Assembly (NCBI RefSeq): GCF_024206475.1
Contig: NZ_JAMBPR010000012.1
Location: 124,001-188,000 of the forward strand
DNA: 64,000 bases
DNA from: Paraburkholderia sp. CNPSo 3274
GTDB lineage: Bacteria > Pseudomonadota > Gammaproteobacteria > Burkholderiales > Burkholderiaceae
Direction: 5' to 3'
The first letter of the stretch is position 1, and each line of letters begins with the position of its first letter. The position numbers were made by a program, and so were the translations under genes. The notes beneath the pieces are model-generated. The model had not been told where the DNA came from and ran no database searches. It saw only the letters and a program-made list of their open reading frames with translations. Below, piece by piece: positions 28,297 through 38,284 of the stretch.

Positions 28297-29904
28297 ATGT
28301 TTTCCCGACGTTATCTCGCCATGTGGGGCGCGGTGCTGCTGCTCGCGGCCTGTGTCGCCGCGGCTGCGCTCCATCACCTGTCGTGGTACTGCGTGATTGT
28401 GCCCGCGCTGCTCGTCGCGCTCGGCCTCTACGACATGTTCCAGGAGCGCCACGCGATCCTGCGCAACTACCCGATCTGGGGTCATCTGCGCTTTCTGTTC
28501 GAGTTCGTGCGCCCCGAGATCCGCCAGTACTTCGTCGAGGACGACACCGACGAAAAGCCGTTCTCGCTCGCCCAGCGCAGCCTCGTCTACCAGCGCGCGA
28601 AGAACGCGGTGGACAGCCGCCCGTACGGCACCGAACTCGACGTGAAGGCCGTGGGCCACGAGTGGATCAGCCACTCGCTCGCACCCACGAAGCTCGCAGG
28701 CAGCGACTTCCGCGTGCTCGTGGGCGCCAACCGCGCGCAACCGTACTCGATGTCGATCTTCAACATCTCGGCGATGAGCTTCGGCGCGCTCTCCGCGAAC
28801 GCCATCCGCGCGCTCAACATGGGCGCGAAGAAAGGCGGCTTTGCGCACGACACCGGCGAAGGCTCGATGTCGAAGTATCACCGCGAGAATGGCGGCGACA
28901 TCATCTGGGAGATCGCCTCGGGCTACTTCGGCTGCCGCAACGATGACGGCACCTTCAGCGCCGAGAGATTCCAGCGCCTCGCGAGCGAGCCGCAGGTGAA
29001 GATGATCGAGGTGAAGCTCTCGCAAGGCGCGAAGCCTGGCCACGGCGGCATGCTGCTCGCGGCGAAGGTCACGCCGGAGATCGCCGAAACGCGCGGCATT
29101 CCCGTCGGCCAGGATTGCGTCTCGCCTGCGCGCCACTCGGAATTCTCCACGCCGCGCGGCCTGCTCGAATTCGTCGAGCGTCTGCGCAAGCTCTCGGGCG
29201 GCAAGCCCACGGGCTTCAAGCTGTGCATCGGTCATCCGTGGGAGTTTTTCGGCATCGCCAAGGCGATGGTGGAAACCGGCATCCTGCCCGACTTCATCGT
29301 CGTGGACGGCGCGGAAGGCGGCACGGGCGCAGCGCCGCTCGAATTCACCGATCACATCGGCACGCCGCTGCAGGAAGGGCTGCTTCTCGTGCACAACACG
29401 CTCGTGGGCATCGGCCTGCGCGACAAGATCAAGATCGGTGCAAGCGGCAAGATCATCACCGCGTTCGATATCGCGCGCACGCTCGCGATCGGCGCGGACT
29501 GGGTAAATTCGGCGCGCGGCTTCATGTTCGCCGTGGGCTGTATCCAGGCGCAGAAGTGCCACTCGGACCGCTGCCCCACCGGCGTCGCCACGCAAGACCC
29601 CGTGCGCCAGCGCGCGCTGAACGTGCCGGACAAGGGAGAGCGCGTTTTCAATTTCCACCACAACACGCTGCACGCGCTGCAAGAGCTGATTCAGGCCGCC
29701 GGTCTCACGAGCCCATCGGATCTGCGCGCACATCACATCGTGCGGCGCGTGTCGTCGTATGAAGTGAAGCTGATGTCGGAACTGCTCAAGTACCTGAAGC
29801 CCGGCGATCTGCTCGAAGGCCGCTATCGCTATCAGCTGTACGAGAAGTGGTGGCCGGTTGCGCGCAGCGATTCGTTCGCGCCGGCTGAGGAAAAGATCGC
29901 CTGA
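28297..29904 (+). CDS. Membrane-anchored FMN-binding glutamate-synthase-like protein
   Basis: The 535-residue product has one or two N-terminal spans (LAMWGAVLLLAACVAAAALH; WYCVIVPALLVALGLYDMF) and then the FMN/(beta/alpha)8 domain of the glutamate synthase large subunit: SMSIFNISAMSFGALSANAI, GAKPGHGGMLLAAKV, GAEGGTGAAP and HNTLVGIGLRDKIKIGASGK. A cysteine cluster CIQAQKCHSDRCPTGVAT resembles the 3Fe-4S site of GltB. It lacks the glutaminase and GXGXG domains, so it cannot be a complete glutamate synthase; its reaction is unknown. The start at 28297 follows GAGGAG; a GTG at 28261, also with a good site, would add 12 residues. Confidence 0.88.
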   Translation: MFSRRYLAMWGAVLLLAACVAAAALHHLSWYCVIVPALLVALGLYDMFQERHAILRNYPIWGHLRFLFEFVRPEIRQYFVEDDTDEKPFSLAQRSLVYQRAKNAVDSRPYGTELDVKAVGHEWISHSLAPTKLAGSDFRVLVGANRAQPYSMSIFNISAMSFGALSANAIRALNMGAKKGGFAHDTGEGSMSKYHRENGGDIIWEIASGYFGCRNDDGTFSAERFQRLASEPQVKMIEVKLSQGAKPGHGGMLLAAKVTPEIAETRGIPVGQDCVSPARHSEFSTPRGLLEFVERLRKLSGGKPTGFKLCIGHPWEFFGIAKAMVETGILPDFIVVDGAEGGTGAAPLEFTDHIGTPLQEGLLLVHNTLVGIGLRDKIKIGASGKIITAFDIARTLAIGADWVNSARGFMFAVGCIQAQKCHSDRCPTGVATQDPVRQRALNVPDKGERVFNFHHNTLHALQELIQAAGLTSPSDLRAHHIVRRVSSYEVKLMSELLKYLKPGDLLEGRYRYQLYEKWWPVARSDSFAPAEEKIA

Positions 29905-29927
29905 GGAAGGCGATCCACGACTTGAAC

Positions 29928-29966
29928 GAAAACGCCCGACGGCACGCAATGCCGTCGGGCGTTTTC
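29928..29966. terminator. Bidirectional terminator between the FMN protein and GST genes
   Basis: A 17-bp perfect stem (29928-29944 with 29950-29966, core AACGCCCGACGGCA) closes a 5-nt loop between convergent genes. Confidence 0.9.
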
Positions 29967-29991
29967 ACATCAGCCGCAGATCGGCTGGAGG

Positions 29992-30603
29992 TCAGCCTTG
30001 CGGCACCGTGTCGACGAACGACTGACGCTGCGAGAGCTTCTCGAAGTGGCGCGCGAGATCCGGATGCGCCTCGCGCCAGTTCAGCTCCGGCATGCGGAAG
30101 TCGAGATAGCCGAGCGCGCAGCCCACGGCAATATCCGCGATCGTGTAGCGGTTGCCCGCGCACCACGGCTTGCCGTCGAGCCCCTTGGCCATCGCGATAA
30201 GGCTTTCGTGGATCTTGCGCTCCTGACGCTTCACCCACGCCTCATTGCGCTGCTCCGGCGTGCGCTGCGTGCCTTCGAGGCGGATCAGCACAGTGGCGTC
30301 GAGCATGCCGTCGGCGAGCGCCTCCCAGCAACGCACTTCAATACGCTCACGTCCTGCGGGCGGAATGAGCTTGGCCACGGGCGAAAGCATGTCGACGTAC
30401 TCGCAGATCACGCGCGAGTCGAACACGGCTTCGCCGTCATCCATCACGAGACACGGAACCTTGCCGAGCGGATTGAAATCGTGAATCGCCGTTTCCTCGC
30501 CCCACACGTTTTCGAGCACCAGCTTGTAGTCGATTTTCTTTTCAGCGAGCGTGATCCGCGCCTTGCGGACATACGGGCTGCCGAGCGAACCGATAAGTTT
30601 CAT
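29992..30603 (-). CDS. Glutathione S-transferase family protein
   Basis: The 203-residue product has the thioredoxin-like N-terminal domain (MKLIGSLGSPYVRKARITLA; NPLGKVPCLVMDDGEAVFDS with the cis-Pro and the Asp-Ser glutathione-binding pair). The all-helical C-terminal domain follows (GNRYTIADIAVGCALGYLDF). Ser9 in the SPYVRK turn could be the catalytic residue. It corresponds to the YibF-like GSTs, whose substrates are poorly known. It stands alone on the minus strand with its promoter next to pepP. Confidence 0.9.
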   Translation of the reverse strand: MKLIGSLGSPYVRKARITLAEKKIDYKLVLENVWGEETAIHDFNPLGKVPCLVMDDGEAVFDSRVICEYVDMLSPVAKLIPPAGRERIEVRCWEALADGMLDATVLIRLEGTQRTPEQRNEAWVKRQERKIHESLIAMAKGLDGKPWCAGNRYTIADIAVGCALGYLDFRMPELNWREAHPDLARHFEKLSQRQSFVDTVPQG

Positions 30604-30793
30604 ACCACCTGCCTTTTCTGGAATCCGGCCGAAGTATACGTTGGATTCGCTTTTTTCTGACGCGCCGTCTGTTGCAGTGCAGGATTTTTCCTACAAATGA
30701 TGTAAGCAGGAGACAACACCCGGCAACAGCGGCGCGTCCGTTGGGTCACCGCGAGCCAGCGCGTCCGTCTGTAGCCAGCGCTACAATCTCACG

Positions 30794-32299
30794 ATGGACT
30801 CGACCCTCAAGCAAAGCGCCCCGGCCGCCTCGAGCGAAGCCCAACCTGCGGCCAACGTGGCCGACGCAGCCGACATGCAGCGCGGCCCCGACGGCGGCGC
30901 GGCGCTCTATCGCGCGCGCCGCGAACGTGTGCTTGCGGCATTGCGCGCGCAAGGCGGCGGTGTCGCGCTCGTGCCGACCGCGCCCGAAGCGCTGCGCAAT
31001 CGCGACGCGGACTATCCCTACCGGCACGACAGCTACTTCTACTACCTCACCGGCTTCACGGAGCCCGAGGCGCTGCTCGTGCTCGACGCGAACGCGGGCG
31101 AGAATCAGCCCGCCGCCCTCCTCTTCTGCCGCGCGAAGAACGTCGAGCGCGAAACGTGGGAAGGATTTCGCTTCGGTCCCGACGCCGCGCGCGAAGCGTT
31201 CGGCTTCGACGCCGCGTTTGCCGTCGACGAACTCGATGCGCGCATCCCGCAGTTCATCGCCAACCGTCCGGCGCTGCACTACGCGCTCGCGGCCTCCGAT
31301 CGCTTCGACGCGCAGGTGAAGCGCTGGATCGACGCGGTGCGCGCACGGGGGCGCAGCGGCGTCACAGCACCGGCCGCCGCGTACGACCTGCTGCCGCTGC
31401 TCGACGACATGCGCGTGTTCAAGGATGCGCACGAACTCGACACGATGCGCCGCGCCGCGAAGATCTCGGCGCTCGCGCACGTTCGCGCGATGCAGACATG
31501 CCGGCCCGGCATGCGCGAATACGAGATCGAGGCGGAGTTGCTCTACACGTTCCGCAAGCACGGCGCGCAGGCGCCCGCCTACGGCTCGATCGTCGCGGCA
31601 GGCGCGAATGCGTGCGTGCTGCATTACCCCGCGGGCAACGCGGTGGCGCGCGAGGGCGACCTCGTGCTCATCGACGCCGCGTGCGAGTTGAACGGCTATG
31701 CCTCGGACATCACACGCACGTTCCCCGCGAGCGGCCGCTTCACGAGCGCGCAACGCGAGCTATACGACATCGTACTCGCCGCGCAGCAGGCCGCTATCGA
31801 CGCCACGCGCGCCGGCGTGAATTTCGAGGTGCCGCACGACGCCGCCGTGCGCGTGCTCGCGCAGGGGCTGCTCGATACCGGCATCATCGACCGGCAGCGC
31901 TTTGCGAGCATCGACGACGTGATCGCAGAGCGCGCCTACGCCCGCTTCTATATGCATCGCACCGGGCACTGGCTCGGCATGGATGTGCACGACGCGGGCG
32001 ACTATCGCGAACGCGGCGAACGCGGCGAACGCGGTGAACGTGGCGTTGCGGCAAGCGCCGAAAAGCCCGACGCCCCGCCGCCCTGGCGCACGCTGCGCCC
32101 CGGCATGACGCTCACGATCGAGCCGGGTCTCTATATCCGCGCGGCCGAGGACGTGCCCGAGCGCTACTGGGACATCGGCATCCGCATCGAGGACGACGCC
32201 ATCGTCACCGAATCAGGCTGCGAGTTGATCACGCGCGGCGTGCCCGTTGCCGCAGATGAAATCGAAGCGCTCATGCAGGATGCGCAACGCGGCGCCTGA
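30794..32299 (+). CDS. pepP: Xaa-Pro aminopeptidase (aminopeptidase P)
   Basis: PepP removes N-terminal residues preceding proline, using two Mn ions. The 501-residue product has the creatinase-like N-domain (YPYRHDSYFYYLTGFTEPEA) and the M24 pita-bread domain. Metal ligands are visible: the two Asp in LIDAACELNGYASDITRTF, His in RTGHWLGMDVHD, Glu in TIEPGLYI and Glu in GIRIEDD. The first 35 residues are a variable lead-in. A 9-nt tandem repeat inserts several GER units just after DVHDAGDYR. A -10-like TACAAT ends 6 nt before the ATG. The ubiH-like gene follows 45 nt later. Confidence 0.94.
   Translation: MDSTLKQSAPAASSEAQPAANVADAADMQRGPDGGAALYRARRERVLAALRAQGGGVALVPTAPEALRNRDADYPYRHDSYFYYLTGFTEPEALLVLDANAGENQPAALLFCRAKNVERETWEGFRFGPDAAREAFGFDAAFAVDELDARIPQFIANRPALHYALAASDRFDAQVKRWIDAVRARGRSGVTAPAAAYDLLPLLDDMRVFKDAHELDTMRRAAKISALAHVRAMQTCRPGMREYEIEAELLYTFRKHGAQAPAYGSIVAAGANACVLHYPAGNAVAREGDLVLIDAACELNGYASDITRTFPASGRFTSAQRELYDIVLAAQQAAIDATRAGVNFEVPHDAAVRVLAQGLLDTGIIDRQRFASIDDVIAERAYARFYMHRTGHWLGMDVHDAGDYRERGERGERGERGVAASAEKPDAPPPWRTLRPGMTLTIEPGLYIRAAEDVPERYWDIGIRIEDDAIVTESGCELITRGVPVAADEIEALMQDAQRGA
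32009..32044 (+). repeat. 9-nt tandem repeat inside pepP
   Basis: About four copies of GAACGCGGC (the last ones varied) encode Gly-Glu-Arg units in a surface loop between the metal-binding His and Glu segments. Such repeats can change copy number by slippage without shifting the frame. Confidence 0.75.
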
Positions 32300-32344
32300 C
32301 GCAGACGCAGACGCGAAGATTCCACACAAAGCGAAGCAAACGAC

Positions 32345-33625
32345 ATGAACGCAGTTTCCGGCAGCGCGAACGACACTCCCACCGGCGCGAACGCGCACGC
32401 CCATTTCGACCACGACGTGACGATCGTCGGCGCGGGGCCGGTGGGTCTCGCGCTCGCGGGTTGGCTCGCGCGGCGCAGCGCCACGCAAAGGCTCTCGATT
32501 GCGCTGATCGACGCGCGCGAACCCGAGGACAGCGCCGGCGACCCGCGCGCCATCGCCGTTTCGCAGGGCAGCCGCACGCTGCTCGAAGCGCTCGCGTGGC
32601 CGCACGACGCCACGCCCATCGAGCGCATCCATGTTTCGCAGCGCGGCCATTTCGGGCGCACGCTGATCGACCGCCACGACTACGACTTGCCCGCGCTCGG
32701 CTACGTGGCGCGTTACGGCGCGATCGTTCAAGCGCTCGCGCACGCCGTGCGCGGCACGCAGGTGCACTGGCTGCATCACACGCGGGCGCACGATCCCGTC
32801 GTAGAGAACGACGGCGTGACGCTGCCGGTCGTGAGCGCAGGGGTCGAGCGGCATCTGCGCACGCGCATCCTCGTGAATGCCGAAGGTGGGCTGTATCGCG
32901 GGCCGCCGCAACGCGACGCGCAAGACGATTCCGACGAGACCGACGCGAAGGCCGCGCTGCCGGCCGCCGAAATCAAACGCACGCGCGACTACGGGCAAAC
33001 GGCGCTGGTCGGCGTGGTGACGCTCGCGGCCCCGCAGCCGCACGTCGCGTGGGAGCGCTTCACGAGCGAAGGCCCGATCGCGCTCCTGCCGATGGGCGGC
33101 GTGCGCGGCGCGGATTACGCGCTGGTGTGGTGCTGCTCCCCCGCCCAGGCCGAGCGCCGCGCGCAGCTTTCAGACGCCGACTTCCTCGCCGAACTCGGCG
33201 CGGCGTTCGGTGCGCGCATGGGCCGCTTCACGCAGATTCACGCTCGCGCGGCATTTCCGCTCGGCTTGAACGCGCTCGACGCCCTCGTTTCGGGCCACGG
33301 CCGCATCGCGGCGGTCGGCAATGCGGCGCAAACACTGCATCCGGTGGCGGGCCAGGGCCTCAATCTCGGTCTGCGCGACGCCCACGCTCTCGCCGATTCG
33401 CTTGCGCAGCACGGCGCCACGCCGCGCGCGCTCGCCGAGTTCGCGGGCCGCCGAGCGTTCGACCGGCGCATGACGATCGGCGCGACGGATACGCTCGCAC
33501 GCCTGTTTACCGTCGATTTTGGCCCGCTCGCCACGCTGCGCGGGCTCGCGCTCACGGCGCTCGAATTCGCACCACCCGTGAAGACGGCGCTCGCGCGGCA
33601 GATGATGTTCGGGCAACGGGTTTGA
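32345..33625 (+). CDS. ubiH: FAD-dependent UbiH/UbiF-family aromatic hydroxylase
   Basis: This 426-residue flavoprotein monooxygenase has the FAD GxGxxG motif in DVTIVGAGPVGLALAGWLAR (about residues 22-41). The second FAD motif is seen as AAVGNAAQTLHPVAGQGLNL (near 320-340), with Asn where most relatives have Asp (GDAAH). Gene order after pepP matches ubiH of E. coli (pepP-ubiH), supporting a role in ubiquinone ring hydroxylation. UbiF or VisC activity cannot be excluded from sequence. Confidence 0.85.
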   Translation: MNAVSGSANDTPTGANAHAHFDHDVTIVGAGPVGLALAGWLARRSATQRLSIALIDAREPEDSAGDPRAIAVSQGSRTLLEALAWPHDATPIERIHVSQRGHFGRTLIDRHDYDLPALGYVARYGAIVQALAHAVRGTQVHWLHHTRAHDPVVENDGVTLPVVSAGVERHLRTRILVNAEGGLYRGPPQRDAQDDSDETDAKAALPAAEIKRTRDYGQTALVGVVTLAAPQPHVAWERFTSEGPIALLPMGGVRGADYALVWCCSPAQAERRAQLSDADFLAELGAAFGARMGRFTQIHARAAFPLGLNALDALVSGHGRIAAVGNAAQTLHPVAGQGLNLGLRDAHALADSLAQHGATPRALAEFAGRRAFDRRMTIGATDTLARLFTVDFGPLATLRGLALTALEFAPPVKTALARQMMFGQRV

Positions 33626-33819
33626 AGCAGCGAGCTAAGGGTCGCAACGTTTTTCTTTGAATACCGCCACGGTGCTCTGGAACAAGACCAGGGTCCGCGC
33701 CGCGCGACCTCGCATCCCGCTTACGCTAAAATACGCGTTTCCCCAATTTCAAATTCACGCCGTTCGCCGCGCCAGCCGGAATGCCATCCGGGTCGCGGCA
33801 CCGGCCTCGCCCGCGCGTC

Positions 33820-34887
33820 ATGTTCACTATCGGCCGTCACACCTTGCGTAATAACCTGTTCGTCGCCCCCATGGCGGGTGTCACGGACAGGCCGTTCCGC
33901 CAGCTGTGCAAGCGCCTCGGCGCGGGCTATGCGGTCTCCGAGATGGTCGCGTCCAACGCGCAGCTCTGGAAGAGCGAAAAGACCATGCGTCGCGCCAACC
34001 ACGCGGGCGAAGTGGAACCCATCTCCGTGCAGATCGCGGGCGCCGATCCGGAAATGATGGCCGAAGCCGCGCGCTACAACGTCGCCAACGGCGCGCAGAT
34101 CATCGACATCAACATGGGCTGCCCGGCCAAGAAGGTCTGCAACGTCGCGGCCGGCTCGGCACTCCTGCAGAACGAGCCGCTCGTCGCACGCATCGTCAAG
34201 GCCGTGGTCGACGCCGTGGGCGTAGGCCCCGACGCCGTGCCCGTCACGCTCAAGATCCGCACGGGCTGGGACCGCGACAACCGCAATGCGCTCACCATCG
34301 CGCGCCTTGCACAGGATTGCGGTATTGCCATGCTCACCGTGCACGGCCGCACGCGCGCCGATCTCTATCACGGTGAAGCGGAGTACGAAACGATTGCCGC
34401 GGTAAAAGCCGCCGCGCGCATTCCGGTGGTCGCGAACGGCGACATTACGTCGCCGCAAAAGGCGCGCGAGGTGCTCGCGCTCACGGGCGCCGACGCCATC
34501 ATGATCGGCCGCGCGGCGCAGGGGCGCCCGTGGCTGTTCCGCGAAATCGAGCATTTCCTGGCGACCGGCGAGCTGCTGCTGCCGCCGCGCGTGGACGAAA
34601 TCCAGTCGATCATGAACGAGCATCTGGAGGACCACTACGCGTTTTATGGGGAATTTACAGGCGTGCGTACTGCGCGCAAGCATATCGGCTGGTACACTCG
34701 CGGCCTTTGCGGCGCCAATACGTTCCGGCATCGCATGAATACGCTGGACACCACGCGCGAGCAGCTCGTCGCCGTCAACCAGTTCTTCGACGAACAGAAG
34801 GCGCGCTCCGAGCGCCTCGTCTACGTCGACGACGAGAACAACGACAGCGACGGCAGCGACGAATCAACCGATCGACTGGCAGCATGA
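33820..34887 (+). CDS. dusB: tRNA-dihydrouridine synthase B
   Basis: DusB reduces specific uridines of tRNA using FMN and NADPH. The 355-residue product begins MFTIGRHTLRNNLFVAPMAG. The catalytic Cys lies in IDINMGCPAKKVCN, and the FMN-binding region includes ITSPQKAREVLALTGADAIM then IGRAAQGRPW. The ATG at 33820 is preferred; 13 more codons upstream (MPSGSRHRPRPRV) look non-coding. The stop overlaps the fis start by 4 nt, the well-known dusB-fis pairing. Confidence 0.95.
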   Translation: MFTIGRHTLRNNLFVAPMAGVTDRPFRQLCKRLGAGYAVSEMVASNAQLWKSEKTMRRANHAGEVEPISVQIAGADPEMMAEAARYNVANGAQIIDINMGCPAKKVCNVAAGSALLQNEPLVARIVKAVVDAVGVGPDAVPVTLKIRTGWDRDNRNALTIARLAQDCGIAMLTVHGRTRADLYHGEAEYETIAAVKAAARIPVVANGDITSPQKAREVLALTGADAIMIGRAAQGRPWLFREIEHFLATGELLLPPRVDEIQSIMNEHLEDHYAFYGEFTGVRTARKHIGWYTRGLCGANTFRHRMNTLDTTREQLVAVNQFFDEQKARSERLVYVDDENNDSDGSDESTDRLAA

Positions 34888-35117
34888 GCAAGCACAACAT
34901 CGAACAATCCGTCCGCGAGAGCCTTGGCATCTACTTCCAGGACCTCGACGGCAGCAATCCGCACGACGTCTACGAAATGGTGATGGCGTGCGTCGAAAAA
35001 CCGATGCTCGAGGTGGTGCTCGAGCAGGCAGGCGGCAATCAGTCGCTCGCCGCCGAGTTTCTCGGCATCAACCGCAACACGCTGCGCAAGAAGCTCCAGC
35101 AGCACGGCCTGCTGTAA
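34884..35117 (+). CDS. fis: Fis-family nucleoid protein
   Basis: Fis bends DNA and regulates growth-phase genes and rRNA promoters. The 77-residue product is shorter than E. coli Fis (98) but keeps the whole C-terminal helix-turn-helix, [20 protein letters not shown] then [13 protein letters not shown]. It is coupled to dusB by an ATGA overlap. A shorter N-terminus is usual for betaproteobacterial Fis. Confidence 0.94.
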   Translation: MSKHNIEQSVRESLGIYFQDLDGSNPHDVYEMVMACVEKPMLEVVLEQAGGNQSLAAEFLGINRNTLRKKLQQHGLL

Positions 35118-35187
35118 CGCCGCTGCGTTTTTCTGGACCTTCGGCGCGGACCCCTCGATCTCTCGGCAATCTACCTCGTTACCCATC

Positions 35188-36753
35188 ATGATCAGGCAAG
35201 CGCTCATCTCCGTTTCCGATAAGGCCGGCATCGTCGACTTCGCGAAGTCGCTGTCGGACCTCGGCGTCAAGATCCTCTCGACCGGCGGCACCGCGAAACT
35301 GCTCGCGGACGCGGGCCTTTCCGTCACCGAAGTGGCCGACTACACCGGTTTCCCGGAAATGCTCGATGGGCGTGTGAAAACGCTGCACCCGAAGGTGCAC
35401 GGCGGCATCCTCGCGCGCCGCGACCTGCCCGAGCACATGGCCGCGCTCGAAAAGCACGACATCCCGACGATCGACCTGCTGGTCGTGAATCTCTACCCGT
35501 TCGTCCAGACGGTGTCGAAGGACGAGTGCACGCTCGAAGACGCGATCGAGAACATCGATATCGGCGGCCCGACCATGTTGCGCTCGGCGGCAAAGAACCA
35601 TCGCGACGTGACCGTGGTGGTCGACCCGGCCGACTACGCGAAGGTGCTCGAAGAGATGCGCGCGAACGGCAACACCGTGAGCTACGCCACGAACTTCCGC
35701 CTCGCGACCAAGGTGTTCTCGCACACGGCGCAGTACGACGGCGCGATCACGAACTACCTCACGAGCCTCACCGAAGCGCTCGAGCACAAGTCGCGCAACA
35801 CCTACCCGGCCGTGCTGAACCTCGCATTCGACAAGGTCCAGGACCTGCGCTACGGCGAAAACCCGCACCAGAGCGCCGCGTTCTACCGCGACCTCACGAC
35901 GCCCGCCGGCGCGCTCGCGAACTACACGCAGCTTCAGGGCAAGGAACTCTCGTACAACAACATCGCCGACTCGGACGCGGCATGGGAATGCGTGAAGACG
36001 TTCGACGCTCCGGCCTGCGTGATCATCAAGCACGCGAATCCGTGCGGCGTGGCGATCGGCGCGAATGCGCTCGAAGCCTACTCGAAGGCGTTCCAGACCG
36101 ACCCGACCTCGGCGTTCGGCGGCATCATCGCGTTCAACCGCGAAGTGGACGAAGCCGCGGCTCAGGCCGTGGCGAAGCAGTTCGTCGAAGTGCTGATGGC
36201 GCCGTCGTTCTCGGAAGCGGCGAAGGCCGTGTTCGCCGCGAAGCAGAACGTGCGTCTGCTCGAAATCGCGTTGGGCAACGGCCATAACGCGTTCGACCTC
36301 AAGCGCGTGGGCGGCGGCCTGCTCGTGCAATCGCTCGACGCGAAGAACGTGCAGCCGCACGAACTGCGCGTGGTGACGAAGCGCCACCCCACGCCGAAGG
36401 AAATGGATGACCTGCTGTTCGCATGGCGCGTCGCGAAGTTCGTGAAGTCGAACGCCATCGTGTTCTGCGCGAACGGCATGACGATGGGCGTGGGCGCGGG
36501 CCAGATGAGCCGCGTGGACTCGGCGCGCATTGCCAGCATCAAGGCTGGGAACGCGGGCCTCAAGCTCGCGGGCACGGCCGTGGCGTCGGACGCGTTCTTC
36601 CCGTTCCGCGACGGCCTCGACGTGGTGGTGAACGCGGGCGCGACCTGCGTGATCCAACCGGGCGGCTCGATGCGCGACGACGAAGTGATCGCCGCCGCCG
36701 ACGAGCACAACATCGCGATGGTGATGACGGGCATCCGCCACTTCCGTCACTGA
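35188..36753 (+). CDS. purH: Bifunctional AICAR transformylase / IMP cyclohydrolase
   Basis: PurH carries out the last two steps of IMP synthesis. The 521-residue product has the N-terminal MGS-like cyclohydrolase domain ([35 protein letters not shown]) and the C-terminal transformylase domain with the catalytic Lys-His in [13 protein letters not shown] and [14 protein letters not shown]. It lies 70 nt after fis on the same strand and ends at a terminator. Confidence 0.97.
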   Translation: MIRQALISVSDKAGIVDFAKSLSDLGVKILSTGGTAKLLADAGLSVTEVADYTGFPEMLDGRVKTLHPKVHGGILARRDLPEHMAALEKHDIPTIDLLVVNLYPFVQTVSKDECTLEDAIENIDIGGPTMLRSAAKNHRDVTVVVDPADYAKVLEEMRANGNTVSYATNFRLATKVFSHTAQYDGAITNYLTSLTEALEHKSRNTYPAVLNLAFDKVQDLRYGENPHQSAAFYRDLTTPAGALANYTQLQGKELSYNNIADSDAAWECVKTFDAPACVIIKHANPCGVAIGANALEAYSKAFQTDPTSAFGGIIAFNREVDEAAAQAVAKQFVEVLMAPSFSEAAKAVFAAKQNVRLLEIALGNGHNAFDLKRVGGGLLVQSLDAKNVQPHELRVVTKRHPTPKEMDDLLFAWRVAKFVKSNAIVFCANGMTMGVGAGQMSRVDSARIASIKAGNAGLKLAGTAVASDAFFPFRDGLDVVVNAGATCVIQPGGSMRDDEVIAAADEHNIAMVMTGIRHFRH

Positions 36754-36810
36754 TCTTCGCCGCCCTGGTTGCATGCGGCGCGTGACCTGCACGTGACGCG
36801 CCGCTTGTGC

Positions 36811-36846
36811 AAAGCCCGCCGGACTTGCGTCTTGCGGGCTTTTTCT
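36811..36846 (+). terminator. Intrinsic terminator of purH
   Basis: AAAGCCCGC (36811-36819) pairs with GCGGGCTTT (36834-36842) and a T-rich tail (TTTTTCTTT) follows. Confidence 0.82.
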
Positions 36847-36954
36847 TTGCGCCGCGCCTGGCGCTTGCGCTTGGGGTCAAGGCTCGCGGCATCCATGCCG
36901 TTCGTTGTACCATCGCAGGCACATCCTAAGCACACCCGGCACTCCCCGCATTTC

Positions 36955-37497
36955 ATGAGAATTCTCGGCATCGACCCCGGCTTGCGCGTCACCGGCTTCG
37001 GCGTGATCGAGCGTCACGGCCATCAGCTCACGTACGTCGCAAGCGGCGTCATCCGCACCGCCGATGCCGATCTGCCCACGCGCCTCGGCACCATCTTCGA
37101 GGGCATTTCCACGCTGATCCGCCAGCACGCGCCCGACCAGGCCGCAATCGAAAAGGTCTTCGTCAACGTCAATCCGCAGTCGACCCTCCTGCTCGGGCAG
37201 GCGCGCGGCGCGGCCATTTGCGGGCTGGTTTCGGGCGGCGTGCCGGTGGCCGAGTACACTGCGCTGCAGCTCAAGCAGGCCGTGGTGGGCTACGGACGCG
37301 CGACCAAGGAGCAGATGCAGCAGATGGTCGTGCGCCTGCTCGCCCTCACAGGCACGCCCGGCACCGACGCCGCCGACGCGCTCGGCATGGCGATCTGCCA
37401 CGCGCACGGCGGTGACGCGCTTGCCACGCTCGGCGGGCTCGCGCCCGCGCTCGCGAAGAAGGGCATGCGGGTACGCCGCGGACGGTTGATAGGCTGA
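36955..37497 (+). CDS. ruvC: Crossover junction endodeoxyribonuclease RuvC
   Basis: RuvC cuts Holliday junctions. The 180-residue product starts [19 protein letters not shown] with the first catalytic Asp at residue 7, continues with [20 protein letters not shown] (catalytic Glu), and has [16 protein letters not shown] near the end with the last acidic ligands. The open frame extends 62 codons upstream, but the ATG at 36955 gives the exact family N-terminus. It heads ruvC-ruvA-ruvB. Confidence 0.96.
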   Translation: MRILGIDPGLRVTGFGVIERHGHQLTYVASGVIRTADADLPTRLGTIFEGISTLIRQHAPDQAAIEKVFVNVNPQSTLLLGQARGAAICGLVSGGVPVAEYTALQLKQAVVGYGRATKEQMQQMVVRLLALTGTPGTDAADALGMAICHAHGGDALATLGGLAPALAKKGMRVRRGRLIG

Positions 37498-37603
37498 ATG
37501 CGTGGCTGATGCCCAGGCCGAGCGGCCGACGTTCTGGCCGCGCGCTCCGTACTGCCCTGCCCTCCGCTACACTCTTGAGCTTTCCCTCATCACAGAACCC
37601 GCC

Positions 37604-38185
37604 ATGATCGGTCGCATTGCCGGCGTATTGCTGGAAAAGAACCCGCCGCACCTGCTCATCGACTGCAACGGCGTCGGCTACGAAGTCGACGTGCCGATGA
37701 GCACGTTCTACAACCTGCCCGGCACCGGCGAAAAAATCGTGTTGCTCACGCAGATGATCGTGCGCGAAGACGCGCATTTGCTCTTCGGCTTCGGCACGCA
37801 GGAGGAACGCTCGACGTTTCGCGAACTGCTCAAGATCAGCGGCATCGGCGCGCGCATGGCGCTCGCCGTGCTCTCGGGCATGAGCGTGCACGACCTTTCG
37901 CAAGCAGTCACGCAGCAGGATGCGGCGCGCCTCACGCGCGTGCCCGGCATCGGCAAGAAAACGGCTGAGCGCCTGCTGCTCGAACTCAAGGGCAAGCTCG
38001 GCGCGGACCTCGGCGCGATGGCCGCCGCCGCTTCGCCATCAGACCACGCAAACGACATCCTCAACGCGCTGCTCGCGCTCGGCTATTCGGAGAAGGAAGC
38101 GCTCGCCGCGATCAAGAACGTCCCCGCCGGCACCGGCGTTTCGGAAGGCATCAAGCTCGCGCTCAAGGCGCTTTCAAAGGCCTGA
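37604..38185 (+). CDS. ruvA: Holliday junction DNA helicase subunit RuvA
   Basis: RuvA tetramers hold the four-way junction for the RuvB motor. The 193-residue product begins [20 protein letters not shown] (OB fold), with two helix-hairpin-helix motifs ([39 protein letters not shown]) and a C-terminal three-helix domain ([20 protein letters not shown]) that contacts RuvB. The ATG at 37604 is chosen; the frame's upstream 34 codons are not RuvA-like. Confidence 0.97.
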   Translation: MIGRIAGVLLEKNPPHLLIDCNGVGYEVDVPMSTFYNLPGTGEKIVLLTQMIVREDAHLLFGFGTQEERSTFRELLKISGIGARMALAVLSGMSVHDLSQAVTQQDAARLTRVPGIGKKTAERLLLELKGKLGADLGAMAAAASPSDHANDILNALLALGYSEKEALAAIKNVPAGTGVSEGIKLALKALSKA

Positions 38186-38284
38186 TCGCCCTCGCGCACG
38201 CTCGAGGCGGGCTGTTAGTTGCGACGCCATCGTGGTGCTCGGGACGGGCCCGCCGTCGCATAGTCCGCGCGGTACAATCGCTGG

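Noticed and set aside
28270..29949. 559-codon minus-strand open frame opposite the FMN protein gene
   Set aside because: Shadow of a gene with clear domains; no start signal or recognisable protein.
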